Assembly: GCF_009709575.1 (NCBI RefSeq) | Contig: NZ_WIXO01000001.1 | Span: forward strand, 4,218,001-4,282,000 | Source of the DNA: Streptomyces taklimakanensis | GTDB taxonomy: Bacteria; Actinomycetota; Actinomycetes; Streptomycetales; Streptomycetaceae | Length of the DNA: 64,000 bases | Direction of reading: 5' to 3' | Shown here: one piece after another, positions 43,239 through 52,357 of the stretch | How the letters are laid out: every line of letters starts with the position of its first letter | How positions within the stretch are numbered: the first letter of the stretch is position 1 | Program-made: the position numbers and the translations under genes | The notes under the pieces: generated by a model | Told to the model about the DNA's origin: nothing | What the model saw: the letters and a program-made list of their open reading frames with translations, nothing else | The model's database searches: none

Positions 43239-43792
43239 CGAGTCTGCCTCGTTCGCCTTCTTGTCGTTCGCCGATGTCCTGTAAAGGTGAGCGTAAGGGT
43301 CCTCATTCCCCTCCGGGGCTGACTCGGACAACGATCCACCTGTGATTTTACTCACGAATCGACGGGCAAAAGGTGCATAGCAGGCCGACTGGAGCGGGCT
43401 GATAAACGGACACCATATCCCTAAATCGGATTTTCCGCCCTCCGGTGACGCTACCGGGGCAGGGGGTCTCCCCCGGGGTCCGCTGCGGCACTAGCTGCCG
43501 AAAGTCCGTAATGTGAGGTGTGCGGTTGCACCCTCCGCGACACCTCGTCTGCGCAGCGTCACGCATGTCACAGGGTTATCCACGGACCTTGTTGGAGATC
43601 CGGCACTGTGCTGGAATTCCACGGACCGCCGCAGACGAACCGGCGCGCAAGGGGCGCACAGGAGCGCCGCGTGGCGGTGACTTGGGGGCGCGCCGGTCAC
43701 TCACGACCGTCAGGGGGGTCCTCGGGCCTTCCCCGACTCGATACCGTTCCGCCGTTCGCGGGGGGACGCCTGGTCCAGAGGTTGCGACGCTA
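43239..43792 (+). promoter_or_regulatory. Divergent regulatory region before the first conservon
   Basis: A 554-base region with lower GC around 43260-43440. It contains an inverted repeat GAGGTGT/ACACCTC (43515-43521 with 43540-43546), a BldD-like match TGTCACAGGGTTA at 43566-43578 (one mismatch to TNACNCWGNGTNA), and GC-rich sequence after 43600. It must carry promoters for the small ANPRRT protein on the minus strand and for cvnA on the plus strand. I could not place -35 and -10 boxes with confidence. Confidence 0.45.
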
Positions 43793-46700
43793 GTGCAGGG
43801 ACGTTTCAAGAGGGATGGCAGCGCTGTGGGGGACCCGGAGCTGCGCGGTGCGACCGACCGCGGCTCCTCACCACAGCGTGCCCAGGAGAGCGGTGGCCGG
43901 GAACAGGCCCTCGACACCGAGGGAGGCAAGCGCTCGAAGGCGCAGCCGGACGGCGAACACGAGGGCGCCCCGAAGCCCAAGGAGCCCAGCGCGGCGGGCT
44001 CTCGCCTCGCCCTGCGCAACTGGCGCATCAGCACCCGACTGGTCTCGCTGCTGGCCCTTCCGGTCGTCGCGGCCACCTCGCTGGGCGTGCTGCGCATCAA
44101 CAGCTCGTTGGAAGAGGTCGACCAGCTCGACAACATGAAGCTCCTGACGGAGATGACCGAGCACGCCACGGAACTGGCGGCGGCTCTCCAGGAGGAGCGG
44201 GACCGCTCGGCCGGTCCGCTGACGGGCACCGGCAACCCCAAGGACGACACGGTCGTCGCGCCGCGCGAGACGACCGACCAGGTCAAGGGCGCGTTCTTCG
44301 ACGCCACCGCCGGTCTCGACAACGCCGACAACGACGTGCTCTCCGGCGTCCGAGCGTCGGTCACCGAGATCCATCGGCAGCTCAACCGGCTGAAGAGCAT
44401 CCGTGACCGGGCGTACGACAACCCGGACAACATCGCGCAGACGGTCAACGACTACAACCAGTTGATCGAGTCGCTGCTGAGCCTGTCGCAGGACATGGCG
44501 CAGGCCACCAGCAACCCGGAGATGATCCAGAGCACCCGCGCGCTGGCCGCGTTCTCCTCCGCCAAGGAGTACGCCTCCGTGCAGCGCGCGATCATCAGCG
44601 CCGGCCTGGCGCGCAAGGGCGGCCCCAAGCTCTCGGACAACGACCACCTCTACCTGCGGACGGCCTGGGACAGCGAGTCCGCCGCCCGCACCCGCTTCGC
44701 GGACATCTACGGCAACAGCCGCGCGGCCGAGCTCACCAAGCCGCTGGACGAGGGCATCGTCAACATCACCTCGGCCGACCAGTACGCCGAGCGCGTGGTG
44801 AAGAACCCCGAGGGCATCTCGCGTGAGAACCGCTCGTACCTGGACTGGTTCGACCAGGACCGGGTCAAGATCGAGCAGATGGAGAAGATCGAGGCCTCAC
44901 TGCTCACCCAGATGGACGAGCAGGCCCGCCAGTTGCGTGCGGAGGCCCAGCAGTCGGCCTTCGTCAACGGTGTCCTCGTCCTGCTGGTTCTCGGCATCTC
45001 GCTGGTCGGCGCGTTCGTCGTGGCCCGCTCCATGGTGCGTTCGCTGCGCCGCCTGCAGGACACCGCGCAGGACGTGGCCCGCCGCCGCCTGCCCGAACTG
45101 GTCAAGCAGCTCTCCGAGGCCGACCCGCAGGACGTGGACACCTCGGTCGAGTCCGTCGGCGTCCACAGCCGCGACGAGATCGGCAAGGTGGCCGCGGCGT
45201 TCGACGACGTCCACAGCGAGGCGGTCCGACTCGCCGCCGAGCAGGCGTTGCTGCGGGGGAACGTCAACGCGATGTTCACCAACCTCTCGCGCCGCAGCCA
45301 GGGTCTGATCCAGCGCCAGTTGTCGCTCATCTCGGAGCTGGAGTCCCGCGAGGCCGACCCGGACCAGCTCTCCTCGCTGTTCAAGCTGGACCACCTGGCG
45401 ACCCGCATGCGCCGCAACGGCGAGAACCTGCTGGTCCTCGCGGGCGAGGAGCCCGGCCGTCGGTGGACGCGTCCGGTGCCGCTGGTGGACGTGCTGCGCG
45501 CTGCCGCGTCCGAGGTGGAGCAGTACGAGCGGATCGAGCTCAGTGCCGTCCCCACCACCGAGGTCGCCGGCCGGGTCGTCAACGACCTGGTGCACCTGCT
45601 GGCCGAGCTGCTGGAGAACGCCACCTCGTTCTCCTCCCCGCAGACCAAGGTCAAGGTCACCGGCCACGCCCTCCCCGACGGTCGGGTGCTGGTCGAGATC
45701 CACGACACCGGCATCGGGCTGTCGCCGGAGGACTTGGCGGCGATCAACGAGCGGCTGGCCAATCCGCCGACGGTGGACGTCTCGGTCTCCCGTCGCATGG
45801 GTCTGTTCGTGGTCGGTCGCCTCTCCCTGCGCCACGGCATCCGCATCCAGCTGCGCCCCTCCGACTCCGGCGGCACGACCGCGCTGGTCATGCTCCCGGT
45901 CGACGTCACCCAGCGCGGTGGTCAGCAGAAGAAGCCGGGCGGCGACGGTGGTCAGGGTCCCGGTCCGTCCGCCACGCTCCGACGCGAGCCGCAGGGGGGC
46001 GGGGCACCCGCCGGTACCAGCCGGCTCGGTGCGTTGCCGACTCGCAACCAGGTTCAGGGCGGTGCCTCACGCGCCGCGTTGCCGGGCGGCAGTCCCGCCG
46101 CGGGTGGTGGCAACGGCGGCTTCGCAGGCCCCGGCCGTCCGGGCGGGCCCGCCGGACCCGGTGGCTCCGACCGCCCCGCGGGGGCCCCGGCGGGCGCGAA
46201 CGCCTTCGGAGCCGGCCCCCGTCCCGAGGACCGCGCCGGTCGCGGCGGGCTGCCGCAGCGCGGAGGTGGCAACGCCCCCACGAGCGCGCTGCCCACCGGT
46301 GCCGGTGACCGCCGCCCCAGTTGGGCCGACGATCCCGGTGCTCGCCCTCACGGTCGGCCCGAGGCGGCCGACGCGCCGCGTGGCCACGAGGAGATCGAGA
46401 CCACCTCGGAGTTCACCGGATCCGAGCACACGGGAACGCACCGGCAACTCGGGGACCCGGGTGACACGGCCCGGTTCCCGCTCGTGGAGCCGGACGGCGG
46501 ACGGGAGGGCCTCCGCGATTCGCAGCAGGACACCGGTCGGTTCCCGGCTCCGCAGGACACCGGCCAGTTCCCGGTTCCGCAGGGTTCGCAGGACACCGGC
46601 CAGTTCCCGGTTCCGCAGGGTTCGCAGGACACCGGCCAGTTCCCGGTTCCGCAGGGTTCGCAGGACACCGGCCAGTTCCCGGCTCCGCAGGGTTCGCAGG

Positions 46701-47314
46701 ACACCTCCCGATACGTACCCCAGCAGGCTTCGCCCGCCGAGCGTGGCGCGTCCGGCTACGAACTGCCCGGCAGCTCGCCCGCCGGCGACACGAACGAGCG
46801 CACTCCGATTTTCGAATCGATGGAGTCGAGCTGGTTCAGCGCCAAGCACACGGCCCAGCCGGAGGCCCGCCGGCAGGAGGGCCCGCGCCAGGGGGGCGAC
46901 AGGTCCCCGGGTTTCGGCGGTGGGCAGCCGAATGGAGCCGCCCGTGCCACGGGCCCGGCCGACTCGCAGCGGGCGTCCGTCGGCGCCTTCGCGGGGCGGG
47001 GCAACACCGGCGGCACGTGGCAGGAGTCCCCGAACGACGAGCGTTGGCGTCGGGCCGAACAGCTCCGTCAGCCCGCCGCGGGCGGGGTCACCACCTCCGG
47101 ACTGCCGCGACGCGTGCCCCGCGCCAACCTGGTGGCGGGCACCGCGCAGCAGGGGCCGTCCACACCGACCGGCCCGCAGGTCTCGCGTGCGCCCGACGAC
47201 GTGCGCGGCCGGCTTACCAACCTCCGCCGGGGCATCCAACAGGGTCGACAGGCCGGCAGCGGCCGGACCGGCGGCGGCCACGGCACAGACCCCACCTACC
47301 AGCAGGAGCGTTAG
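43793..47314 (+). CDS. cvnA: Conservon sensor histidine-kinase-like protein CvnA (first copy)
   Basis: A 1173-residue membrane sensor. Helix 1 is near residues 83-103 and helix 2 near 388-411, with an external sensing domain of about 285 residues between. A HAMP-like linker and a GHKL ATPase domain follow (N-box 'LLAELLENATSFSSPQ' near 601; 'EIHDTGIGL' near 635). No clear H-box phosphoacceptor histidine is visible, as in other CvnA proteins. Residues from about 703 are a long Gly/Pro/Gln-rich cytoplasmic tail with four perfect 12-residue repeats (921-968). The ending ('SGLPRRVPRANLVAGTA') is shared with the second copy. GTG 43793 is chosen because 'QGRFKRDGS' is the usual opening. It is the first gene of a cvnABCD operon that forms a receptor-like complex. 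Confidence 0.9.
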   Translation: MQGRFKRDGSAVGDPELRGATDRGSSPQRAQESGGREQALDTEGGKRSKAQPDGEHEGAPKPKEPSAAGSRLALRNWRISTRLVSLLALPVVAATSLGVLRINSSLEEVDQLDNMKLLTEMTEHATELAAALQEERDRSAGPLTGTGNPKDDTVVAPRETTDQVKGAFFDATAGLDNADNDVLSGVRASVTEIHRQLNRLKSIRDRAYDNPDNIAQTVNDYNQLIESLLSLSQDMAQATSNPEMIQSTRALAAFSSAKEYASVQRAIISAGLARKGGPKLSDNDHLYLRTAWDSESAARTRFADIYGNSRAAELTKPLDEGIVNITSADQYAERVVKNPEGISRENRSYLDWFDQDRVKIEQMEKIEASLLTQMDEQARQLRAEAQQSAFVNGVLVLLVLGISLVGAFVVARSMVRSLRRLQDTAQDVARRRLPELVKQLSEADPQDVDTSVESVGVHSRDEIGKVAAAFDDVHSEAVRLAAEQALLRGNVNAMFTNLSRRSQGLIQRQLSLISELESREADPDQLSSLFKLDHLATRMRRNGENLLVLAGEEPGRRWTRPVPLVDVLRAAASEVEQYERIELSAVPTTEVAGRVVNDLVHLLAELLENATSFSSPQTKVKVTGHALPDGRVLVEIHDTGIGLSPEDLAAINERLANPPTVDVSVSRRMGLFVVGRLSLRHGIRIQLRPSDSGGTTALVMLPVDVTQRGGQQKKPGGDGGQGPGPSATLRREPQGGGAPAGTSRLGALPTRNQVQGGASRAALPGGSPAAGGGNGGFAGPGRPGGPAGPGGSDRPAGAPAGANAFGAGPRPEDRAGRGGLPQRGGGNAPTSALPTGAGDRRPSWADDPGARPHGRPEAADAPRGHEEIETTSEFTGSEHTGTHRQLGDPGDTARFPLVEPDGGREGLRDSQQDTGRFPAPQDTGQFPVPQGSQDTGQFPVPQGSQDTGQFPVPQGSQDTGQFPAPQGSQDTSRYVPQQASPAERGASGYELPGSSPAGDTNERTPIFESMESSWFSAKHTAQPEARRQEGPRQGGDRSPGFGGGQPNGAARATGPADSQRASVGAFAGRGNTGGTWQESPNDERWRRAEQLRQPAAGGVTTSGLPRRVPRANLVAGTAQQGPSTPTGPQVSRAPDDVRGRLTNLRRGIQQGRQAGSGRTGGGHGTDPTYQQER
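46526..46696 (+). repeat. 36-bp tandem repeats inside cvnA
   Basis: Four consecutive 36-bp units (46553-46588, 46589-46624, 46625-46660, 46661-46696), each coding QDTGQFPVPQGS. The first three are identical and the fourth differs at one codon (Val to Ala). A shorter 27-bp variant unit lies just before (46526-46552) and a decayed start of another after. The repeat number is likely to vary between strains. Confidence 0.95.
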
Positions 47315-47737
47315 TTGAGTCCGATGAGCCAGGCGGCGCAGAATCTGAACTGGTTGATCACCAACTTCGTGGAGAACACCCCGGGGGTGTCGCACACGGT
47401 GGTGGTCTCCGCCGACGGCCTCCTTCTGGCCATGTCCGAGGGGTTCCCGCGGGACCGTGCCGATCAGTTGGCGGCGGTCGCGTCGGGGCTGACCTCGCTG
47501 ACCGCTGGTGCGTCGCGGATCTTCGAGGGGGGTGCGGTGAATCAGACGGTGGTGGAGATGGAGCGTGGGTTCCTGTTCATCATGTCGATCTCCGACGGCT
47601 CCTCGTTGGCGGTGTTGGCGCACCCGGAGGCGGACATCGGTCTGGTCGGGTACGAGATGGCCCTGCTGGTGGATCGCGCGGGTACGGTGCTGACGCCGGA
47701 CCTCCGCGCCGAACTGCAGGGAAGTCTCCTCAACTGA
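47315..47737 (+). CDS. cvnB: Conservon roadblock/LC7 protein CvnB (first copy)
   Basis: A 140-residue roadblock/LC7-domain protein ('NLNWLITNFVENTPGVSHTVVVSADGLLLAMS'), expected to act with the CvnD GTPase as MglB-type proteins do with MglA. It starts at TTG 47315, directly after the cvnA stop, with GGAG eight bases upstream; ATG 47324 is a shorter option with poor spacing. From ATG 47324 to the stop it differs from the second copy at a single synonymous base (AAT/AAC), apart from the stop codon itself. Confidence 0.93.
   Translation: MSPMSQAAQNLNWLITNFVENTPGVSHTVVVSADGLLLAMSEGFPRDRADQLAAVASGLTSLTAGASRIFEGGAVNQTVVEMERGFLFIMSISDGSSLAVLAHPEADIGLVGYEMALLVDRAGTVLTPDLRAELQGSLLN
47324..47734 (+). 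repeat. Near-identical block, cvnB copy 1
   Basis: 411 bases matching 52367-52777 with a single difference (AAT versus AAC near the start). Flanking sequence diverges just outside the coding region (TGACGAACG versus TAACCAACA), so identity ends exactly at the gene. Confidence 0.95.
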
Positions 47738-47803
47738 CGAACGCTCCCCCCACATGAGCACCACAGTCCGCATCGCCGACCTCATGCCTCGCCCGGAGGA
47801 GCC

Positions 47804-48217
47804 ATGACCCCGCCGCCCGCCTCACCCGGTCCGTACGGTGGCCACAACGACCACATGCCGTACGACGGTGAGGGCGACCAGCCGCTGGTGCGTCCGTACG
47901 CCATGACCGGGGGTCGTACCCGCCCGCGCTACCAGTTGGCGATAGAGGCGCTGGTGAGCACCAGTGCGGACCCGACCCAGTTGGTGGGGCTGCTGCCCGA
48001 GCACCAGCGGATCTGCCACCTCTGCCAGGAGGTCAAGTCGGTGGCGGAGATCTCGGCGCTGCTCGCGATACCTCTCGGAGTGGCCCGTATCCTCGTCGCC
48101 GACCTGGCCGAGGCCGGGATGGTGGCCATCCACCAGCCGGGAAGCAGCAGCGAGCCCGGCGGCGCACCGGACGTGACACTGCTCGAAAGGGTGCTCAGTG
48201 GACTTCGCAAGCTCTAG
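47804..48217 (+). CDS. cvnC: Conservon DUF742 protein CvnC (first copy)
   Basis: A 137-residue DUF742 protein. A Pro/Gly-rich start leads to the domain 'LVRPYAMTGGRTRPRYQLAIEALV', 'LLPEHQRICHLCQEVKSVAEISALLAIPLGVARILVADLAEAGMV' (winged-helix-like) and 'DVTLLERVLSGLRKL'. ATG 47804 lies behind GGAGGAG. Its 3' end overlaps cvnD by 20 bases in another frame, the typical conservon overlap. DUF742 proteins are thought to bridge the sensor and GTPase in the complex. Confidence 0.92.
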   Translation: MTPPPASPGPYGGHNDHMPYDGEGDQPLVRPYAMTGGRTRPRYQLAIEALVSTSADPTQLVGLLPEHQRICHLCQEVKSVAEISALLAIPLGVARILVADLAEAGMVAIHQPGSSSEPGGAPDVTLLERVLSGLRKL

Positions 48218-48757
48218 CGGTGCATCGCGCTCCACCACCTCCGCGAAGATCGTGGTGGCGGGCGGGTTCGGCGTGGGCAAGACGACCTTCGTGGGCGCCG
48301 TGTCGGAGATCAACCCGCTGCGCACCGAGGCCGTGATGACCGCCGCGTCCGCGGGGATCGACGATCTGACCCACACCGGCGACAAGACCACCACGACGGT
48401 GGCGATGGACTTCGGTCGTATCACGTTGGACCAGGATCTGATCCTGTACCTGTTCGGTACGCCGGGGCAGGATCGGTTCTGGTTCATGTGGGACGACCTG
48501 GTGCGTGGTGCGATCGGTGCGGTGGTGTTGGTGGACACCCGGCGTCTTGCGGATTGTTTTCCGGCGGTGGACTACTTCGAGAATTCGGGTCTGCCGTTCG
48601 TGATCGCGCTCAACGGGTTCGACGGGCAGCAGCCGTACACGCCGGACGAGGTGCGTGAGGCGTTGCAGATCGGTCCGGACGCGCCGATCATCACCACCGA
48701 CGCGCGGCAGCGGGCGGAGGCCAAGAGCGCGTTGATCACCCTGGTCGAACACGCGCT
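48170..48757 (+). repeat. Identical 588-bp block, end of cvnC plus cvnD, copy 1
   Basis: I compared this segment with 53417-54004 line by line and found no difference; identity starts inside cvnC and stops about 18 bases before the cvnD stop. The constant offset is 5247 bases. Confidence 0.92.
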
Positions 48758-48776
48758 GCTGGCGCGCCTGCGCTGA
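48198..48776 (+). CDS. cvnD: Conservon small GTPase CvnD (first copy)
   Basis: A 192-residue Ras-like (MglA-related) GTPase. The P-loop is 'GGFGVGKTT' (Gly22-Thr30), switch II/G3 is 'LYLFGTPGQDRFWFMW' (DxxG-like PGQ), and 'VIALNGFD' is the G4 region (N-G-F-D in place of NKxD). It overlaps cvnC by 20 bases from GTG 48198. Nucleotides 48170-48757 are identical to 53417-54004, so the protein differs from the second copy only near its C-terminus ('LLARLR' versus 'LMARLR'). Confidence 0.94.
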   Translation: MDFASSSGASRSTTSAKIVVAGGFGVGKTTFVGAVSEINPLRTEAVMTAASAGIDDLTHTGDKTTTTVAMDFGRITLDQDLILYLFGTPGQDRFWFMWDDLVRGAIGAVVLVDTRRLADCFPAVDYFENSGLPFVIALNGFDGQQPYTPDEVREALQIGPDAPIITTDARQRAEAKSALITLVEHALLARLR

Positions 48777-49128
48777 CCGTGGCGCCCATCGCGCGCGGCC
48801 CTGTGGTGGAGGCTGACGAGAATGTCGTGGATCGGTGTCCGAGGTGGATGGGTTCCGTGCCCGTTCGCCCCGACTTTCATAACGTTTCGACAGAGAATTG
48901 GGGCATCGACACCACTCGCCGCGAGCGCTCCACTCCCCAGCGCGCACAAACCTTCGATCGTTTGACGTGACATGAGCTTGATGCCCTTTTTGCCCGCCTG
49001 TTACGGAGGTCGTCTCCAGAGGTCCAGTTGTTTGGAAAGCTTCTGCCCGGCGTGCTGAAATTCGCTGAACCGAGCAGTAGTTACGGTTTCATCGAAGGCG
49101 ATGGGCTGAAGCCGAGAGGTTTGGTCGA
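48777..49128 (+). promoter_or_regulatory. Intergenic region between the two conservons
   Basis: 352 bases with no supported gene and noticeably lower GC from about 48870 on (for example CATAACGTTTCGACAGAGAA, TTTGACGTGACATGAGC, TAGTTACGGTTTCATCG). TTGACG at 48962 could be a -35, and TAGTTA near 49076 a -10 of a separate promoter. No clear terminator hairpin follows the first cvnD, so read-through from the first conservon is possible. Confidence 0.45.
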
Positions 49129-52100
49129 GTGAGGCGAAGCAAAACGAGCGCCCCGTCCCGGGAGTCGCGGGGTAATTTCACGCCGCCGCGGCGTGCCGTG
49201 GAGGAGCCCTCCGACCTGCCCGGAGACGTCCGGGGTTCGGGTGGAGGCGGTCGCTTCGCGGTGCGCAACTGGCGTGTGGCCACCAGGCTGAACGCCATCC
49301 TGCTGCTTCCCGTGCTCGTTGCCCTCGTCTTCGGCGGCTTCCGGGTGCAGAGCTCCCTGGAGACGCTGAACGAGGCCGAGGAGGCCGAGCGCACCGCCGA
49401 ACTGGTCAGGGCCGCGGCCACCTACGCCCACGCCCTGATCGACGAGCGTGACCGCAGCGCCGCGCCGCTCCTCCAGGGCAACGCCGACGACCCGGTGGTC
49501 GAGGAGGTGCGCGACGTCACCGACGCCGCGCGCGAGGAGTTCCACCGGCGCGTCGAGCAGATGCCCGACCGCCAGGGCCTCAAGCGCCGCCTCGCCGCCT
49601 TCACCGAGGTCGAGCCGGGCCTGACCGAGCTGCGTCAGGCCGCCTACACCGATCGGTTGAGCGGCGTGGAGACCGAGGAGGGATACGTCCGGATCCAGCA
49701 CCCGCTGATGGAGTTCGCCAACGAACTCGGGCTGGGCACCGGCAACATCACCTCCTACGGGCGCACCGTCTACGCCGTTTCACTGGCCAAGGCCGCCGGC
49801 TCCCTCCAGCGCTCGATCGGCACCCACCTGCTGATCGAGCCCGGACCCGGCGCGGAGGACAAGCAGCGCCAGCTCACCGCCTTCAGCTCCTACGCCTACC
49901 TGGAGCGCATCGCCGTCGACGAGTACCGCGGCGGCGGAACCGAGGAGGACTGGAAGCGCCTGCAGGACGAGCTCGCCAAGGGCAACGAGGAGGTCCGGGA
50001 ACGGCTCGCCGAGGCCAAGGAGGAGGCGCAGGCCGCCGGCGAGACCTTCGTCGATCCGCCGGCCACCGACAAGATGGTCCAGGCGATCGCCTCCGGAGCG
50101 TCACCCCAGGCCCTGCGCGCCCGCGGCGTCACCGCCGAGAACTGGTACACCTCCGCCACCGGCAAGTTCAACGCCTACCGCGTGATCGAGAAGGAGTTGA
50201 CCGACAAGGCGGTGGAGGAGACCGGGGAGATCGCCGCCGACGCCCAGCGGGACGCGATCGTCAACTCCGTCGTGGTGCTCGTGGCCCTGCTGGCGGCCTT
50301 CGTCATCGCCGGGATGATGGCCCGCTCGATGAGCAGCAGCATGCGTCGACTGCGCACCGCCGCCTTCGACATCGCCCAGGACCGGTTGCCCATGCTGGTC
50401 GATCAGCTCTCGCGCACCGACCCGGGCAAGGTCGACACCCGCGTGAAGCCCATCCCCATCGACAGCCGTGACGAGATCGGCGAGGTCGCCCGGGCCTTCG
50501 ACCAGGTCCACCGCGAGGCGGTCCGACTCGCCGCCGAGCAGGCGATGCTGCGGGGGAACGTCAACGCCATCTTCACCAACCTCTCCCGCCGCAACCAGGG
50601 CCTCATCGAGGGCCAGCTCGCCCTCATCACGGACCTGGAGAACAACGAGGCCGATCCGGAGCAGCTGGAGAACCTCTTCAAGCTGGACCACCTGGCGACC
50701 CGCATGCGCCGCAACGGCGAGAACCTGCTGGTCCTCGCGGGCGAGGAGCCCGGCCGTCGGTGGAACCAGCCGATCCCGCTGGTGGACGTGTTGCGCGCCG
50801 CCTCCTCGGAGGTGGAGGACTACGAGCGCATCGAGCTGTCCGGCGTGCCGGACAGCGAGATCCACGGCCGGGTCGTCACCGACCTGGTGCACCTGCTGGC
50901 CGAGCTGTTGGAGAACGCCACCTCGTTCTCCTCCCCGCAGACCAAGGTCAAGGTCACCGCGACCCGGTTGCCCGACGGCCGGGTGATGATCGAGATCCAC
51001 GACAAGGGCATCGGTCTCACCCCCGAGGACTTCGCCGACATCAACCACAAGCTGGCCAATCCGCCGACGGTGGACGTCTCGGTCTCCCGTCGCATGGGTC
51101 TGTTCGTGGTCGGTCGCCTCTCCCTGCGCCACGGCATCCGCGTCCAGCTGCGGCCCTCCGGCGAGCAGACGGGCACCACCTCGCTGGTCATGCTGCCGGA
51201 GGAGATCACCCACGGTGGCGGCGGCGAGGAGCAGGTCGAGGAGGACTTCACCGTCTCCCGGATCGTCCCGGAGCAGCCGGCCGCGGCCCAGCCCACCCAC
51301 GAGGAGCAGCGGCAGCTGTCCGCCGCCGACCTGGGCTTCGACGACTCGCGCTACGGCGCCCCGTCCCCGTCTCCGGAGCCGGAGAACCCTTCCGTCCTCG
51401 ACCCGGTCGGCCGCTCGTTGATGCGGGAGGAGCGCCGGGCGGCGCTGGAGGGCCGGCAGTACCCGGCGCAGGAGCAGTCCCAGCAGGAGCGGTATCCGGC
51501 GCAGGAACCCCCGCAGGAGCAGTACCGGCCGCAGCCCGCTTCCTACGACAGCGGACAGACCGGTCGGTACGCCGTCCCGCAGGACTTCGGCCAGGAGACC
51601 CCGTACGGCCGGGACCCCTACCAGGACCCCTACCGCCAGGACGCCCCGTACGCCCAGGGCGCCCCGTACGGCCAGGGCGATCCGTACGGCCGGGACGACC
51701 GGAGCGTCCAGGGCGACCACCGGCAGGAGCACCACTCCGACTACGGGCAGGAGTACCGGCCCGACTACGACGCCGGATACGGCCCGAGCGGTTACGGAAA
51801 CGTTCAAGGGATCTTCACGGGAGCGGAAACGGAATCCGTCCCCAGCGTTCCCGAAGAGAGCCGAGAACGCGTAGGCTTCGACCGACCGGGCCAGGCTCCG
51901 GACGACTCCTCTTCCTTGACCGGTGCGGGACTTCCGCGTCGGGAACGGAAGCGGCAGCCGTCCGACGAGGGCCCGGCCCCGCTGCACCGGCCGCAAGCGG
52001 AATCTCCGGAAGCTCCCCGGCAGGAGGATCGTTCCGACGACTCCGCCTGGGGCGACACGGCGAACGACGAGCGCCGGCAGCGGGCGGAGCGGCTCCGCGA

Positions 52101-52356
52101 CCCCAAGGCCGGCGGAGTCACCTCCTCCGGACTGCCGCGACGCGTGCCCCGCGCCAACCTGGTGGCGGGCACCGCGGAAGCGGAAGGAACATCCCAGGGC
52201 GGCCCCCAGGTCTCCCGCGCCCCGGAGGACGTCCGCGGCAGGTTGAGCAACCTGCACCGAGGCGTTCGACGAGGACGTACCGCGGGCGGTTCGGATGCCA
52301 CCCAGAACGACCGACCGGGCTACGGCCCCGGCAGCACCTACGATCAGGAGCGTTAG
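49129..52356 (+). CDS. cvnA: Conservon sensor histidine-kinase-like protein CvnA (second copy)
   Basis: A 1075-residue paralogue of the protein at 43793. It has membrane helices near residues 54-74 and 374-398, a different external domain of about 300 residues, a HAMP-like linker, and a GHKL ATPase domain (N-box near 588, 'EIHDKGIGL'). The tail is long and rich in Gln, Pro, Tyr and Asp, with degenerate repeats such as 'QDPYRQDAPYAQGAPYGQGD'. The sensing domain has diverged from the first copy, while parts of the ATPase region are identical in DNA (50677-50764 with 45380-45467; 51052-51141 with 45755-45844). The ending again reads 'SGLPRRVPRANLVAGTA'. It starts at GTG 49129. The two sensors probably answer different signals. 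Confidence 0.9.
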   Translation: MRRSKTSAPSRESRGNFTPPRRAVEEPSDLPGDVRGSGGGGRFAVRNWRVATRLNAILLLPVLVALVFGGFRVQSSLETLNEAEEAERTAELVRAAATYAHALIDERDRSAAPLLQGNADDPVVEEVRDVTDAAREEFHRRVEQMPDRQGLKRRLAAFTEVEPGLTELRQAAYTDRLSGVETEEGYVRIQHPLMEFANELGLGTGNITSYGRTVYAVSLAKAAGSLQRSIGTHLLIEPGPGAEDKQRQLTAFSSYAYLERIAVDEYRGGGTEEDWKRLQDELAKGNEEVRERLAEAKEEAQAAGETFVDPPATDKMVQAIASGASPQALRARGVTAENWYTSATGKFNAYRVIEKELTDKAVEETGEIAADAQRDAIVNSVVVLVALLAAFVIAGMMARSMSSSMRRLRTAAFDIAQDRLPMLVDQLSRTDPGKVDTRVKPIPIDSRDEIGEVARAFDQVHREAVRLAAEQAMLRGNVNAIFTNLSRRNQGLIEGQLALITDLENNEADPEQLENLFKLDHLATRMRRNGENLLVLAGEEPGRRWNQPIPLVDVLRAASSEVEDYERIELSGVPDSEIHGRVVTDLVHLLAELLENATSFSSPQTKVKVTATRLPDGRVMIEIHDKGIGLTPEDFADINHKLANPPTVDVSVSRRMGLFVVGRLSLRHGIRVQLRPSGEQTGTTSLVMLPEEITHGGGGEEQVEEDFTVSRIVPEQPAAAQPTHEEQRQLSAADLGFDDSRYGAPSPSPEPENPSVLDPVGRSLMREERRAALEGRQYPAQEQSQQERYPAQEPPQEQYRPQPASYDSGQTGRYAVPQDFGQETPYGRDPYQDPYRQDAPYAQGAPYGQGDPYGRDDRSVQGDHRQEHHSDYGQEYRPDYDAGYGPSGYGNVQGIFTGAETESVPSVPEESRERVGFDRPGQAPDDSSSLTGAGLPRRERKRQPSDEGPAPLHRPQAESPEAPRQEDRSDDSAWGDTANDERRQRAERLRDPKAGGVTSSGLPRRVPRANLVAGTAEAEGTSQGGPQVSRAPEDVRGRLSNLHRGVRRGRTAGGSDATQNDRPGYGPGSTYDQER

Positions 52357-52357
52357 T

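Noticed and set aside
43239..43355. N-terminal extension of the ANPRRT protein to GTG 43355
   Set aside because: The added codons are not GC-ending and look like leader DNA with promoter elements. The shorter start has a suitable ribosome site. It is not fully excluded.
43576..43584. DnaA-box-like TTATCCACG upstream of the first cvnA
   Set aside because: It is a single site, with no cluster of boxes and no dnaA/dnaN nearby. It overlaps the BldD-like match and is probably chance.
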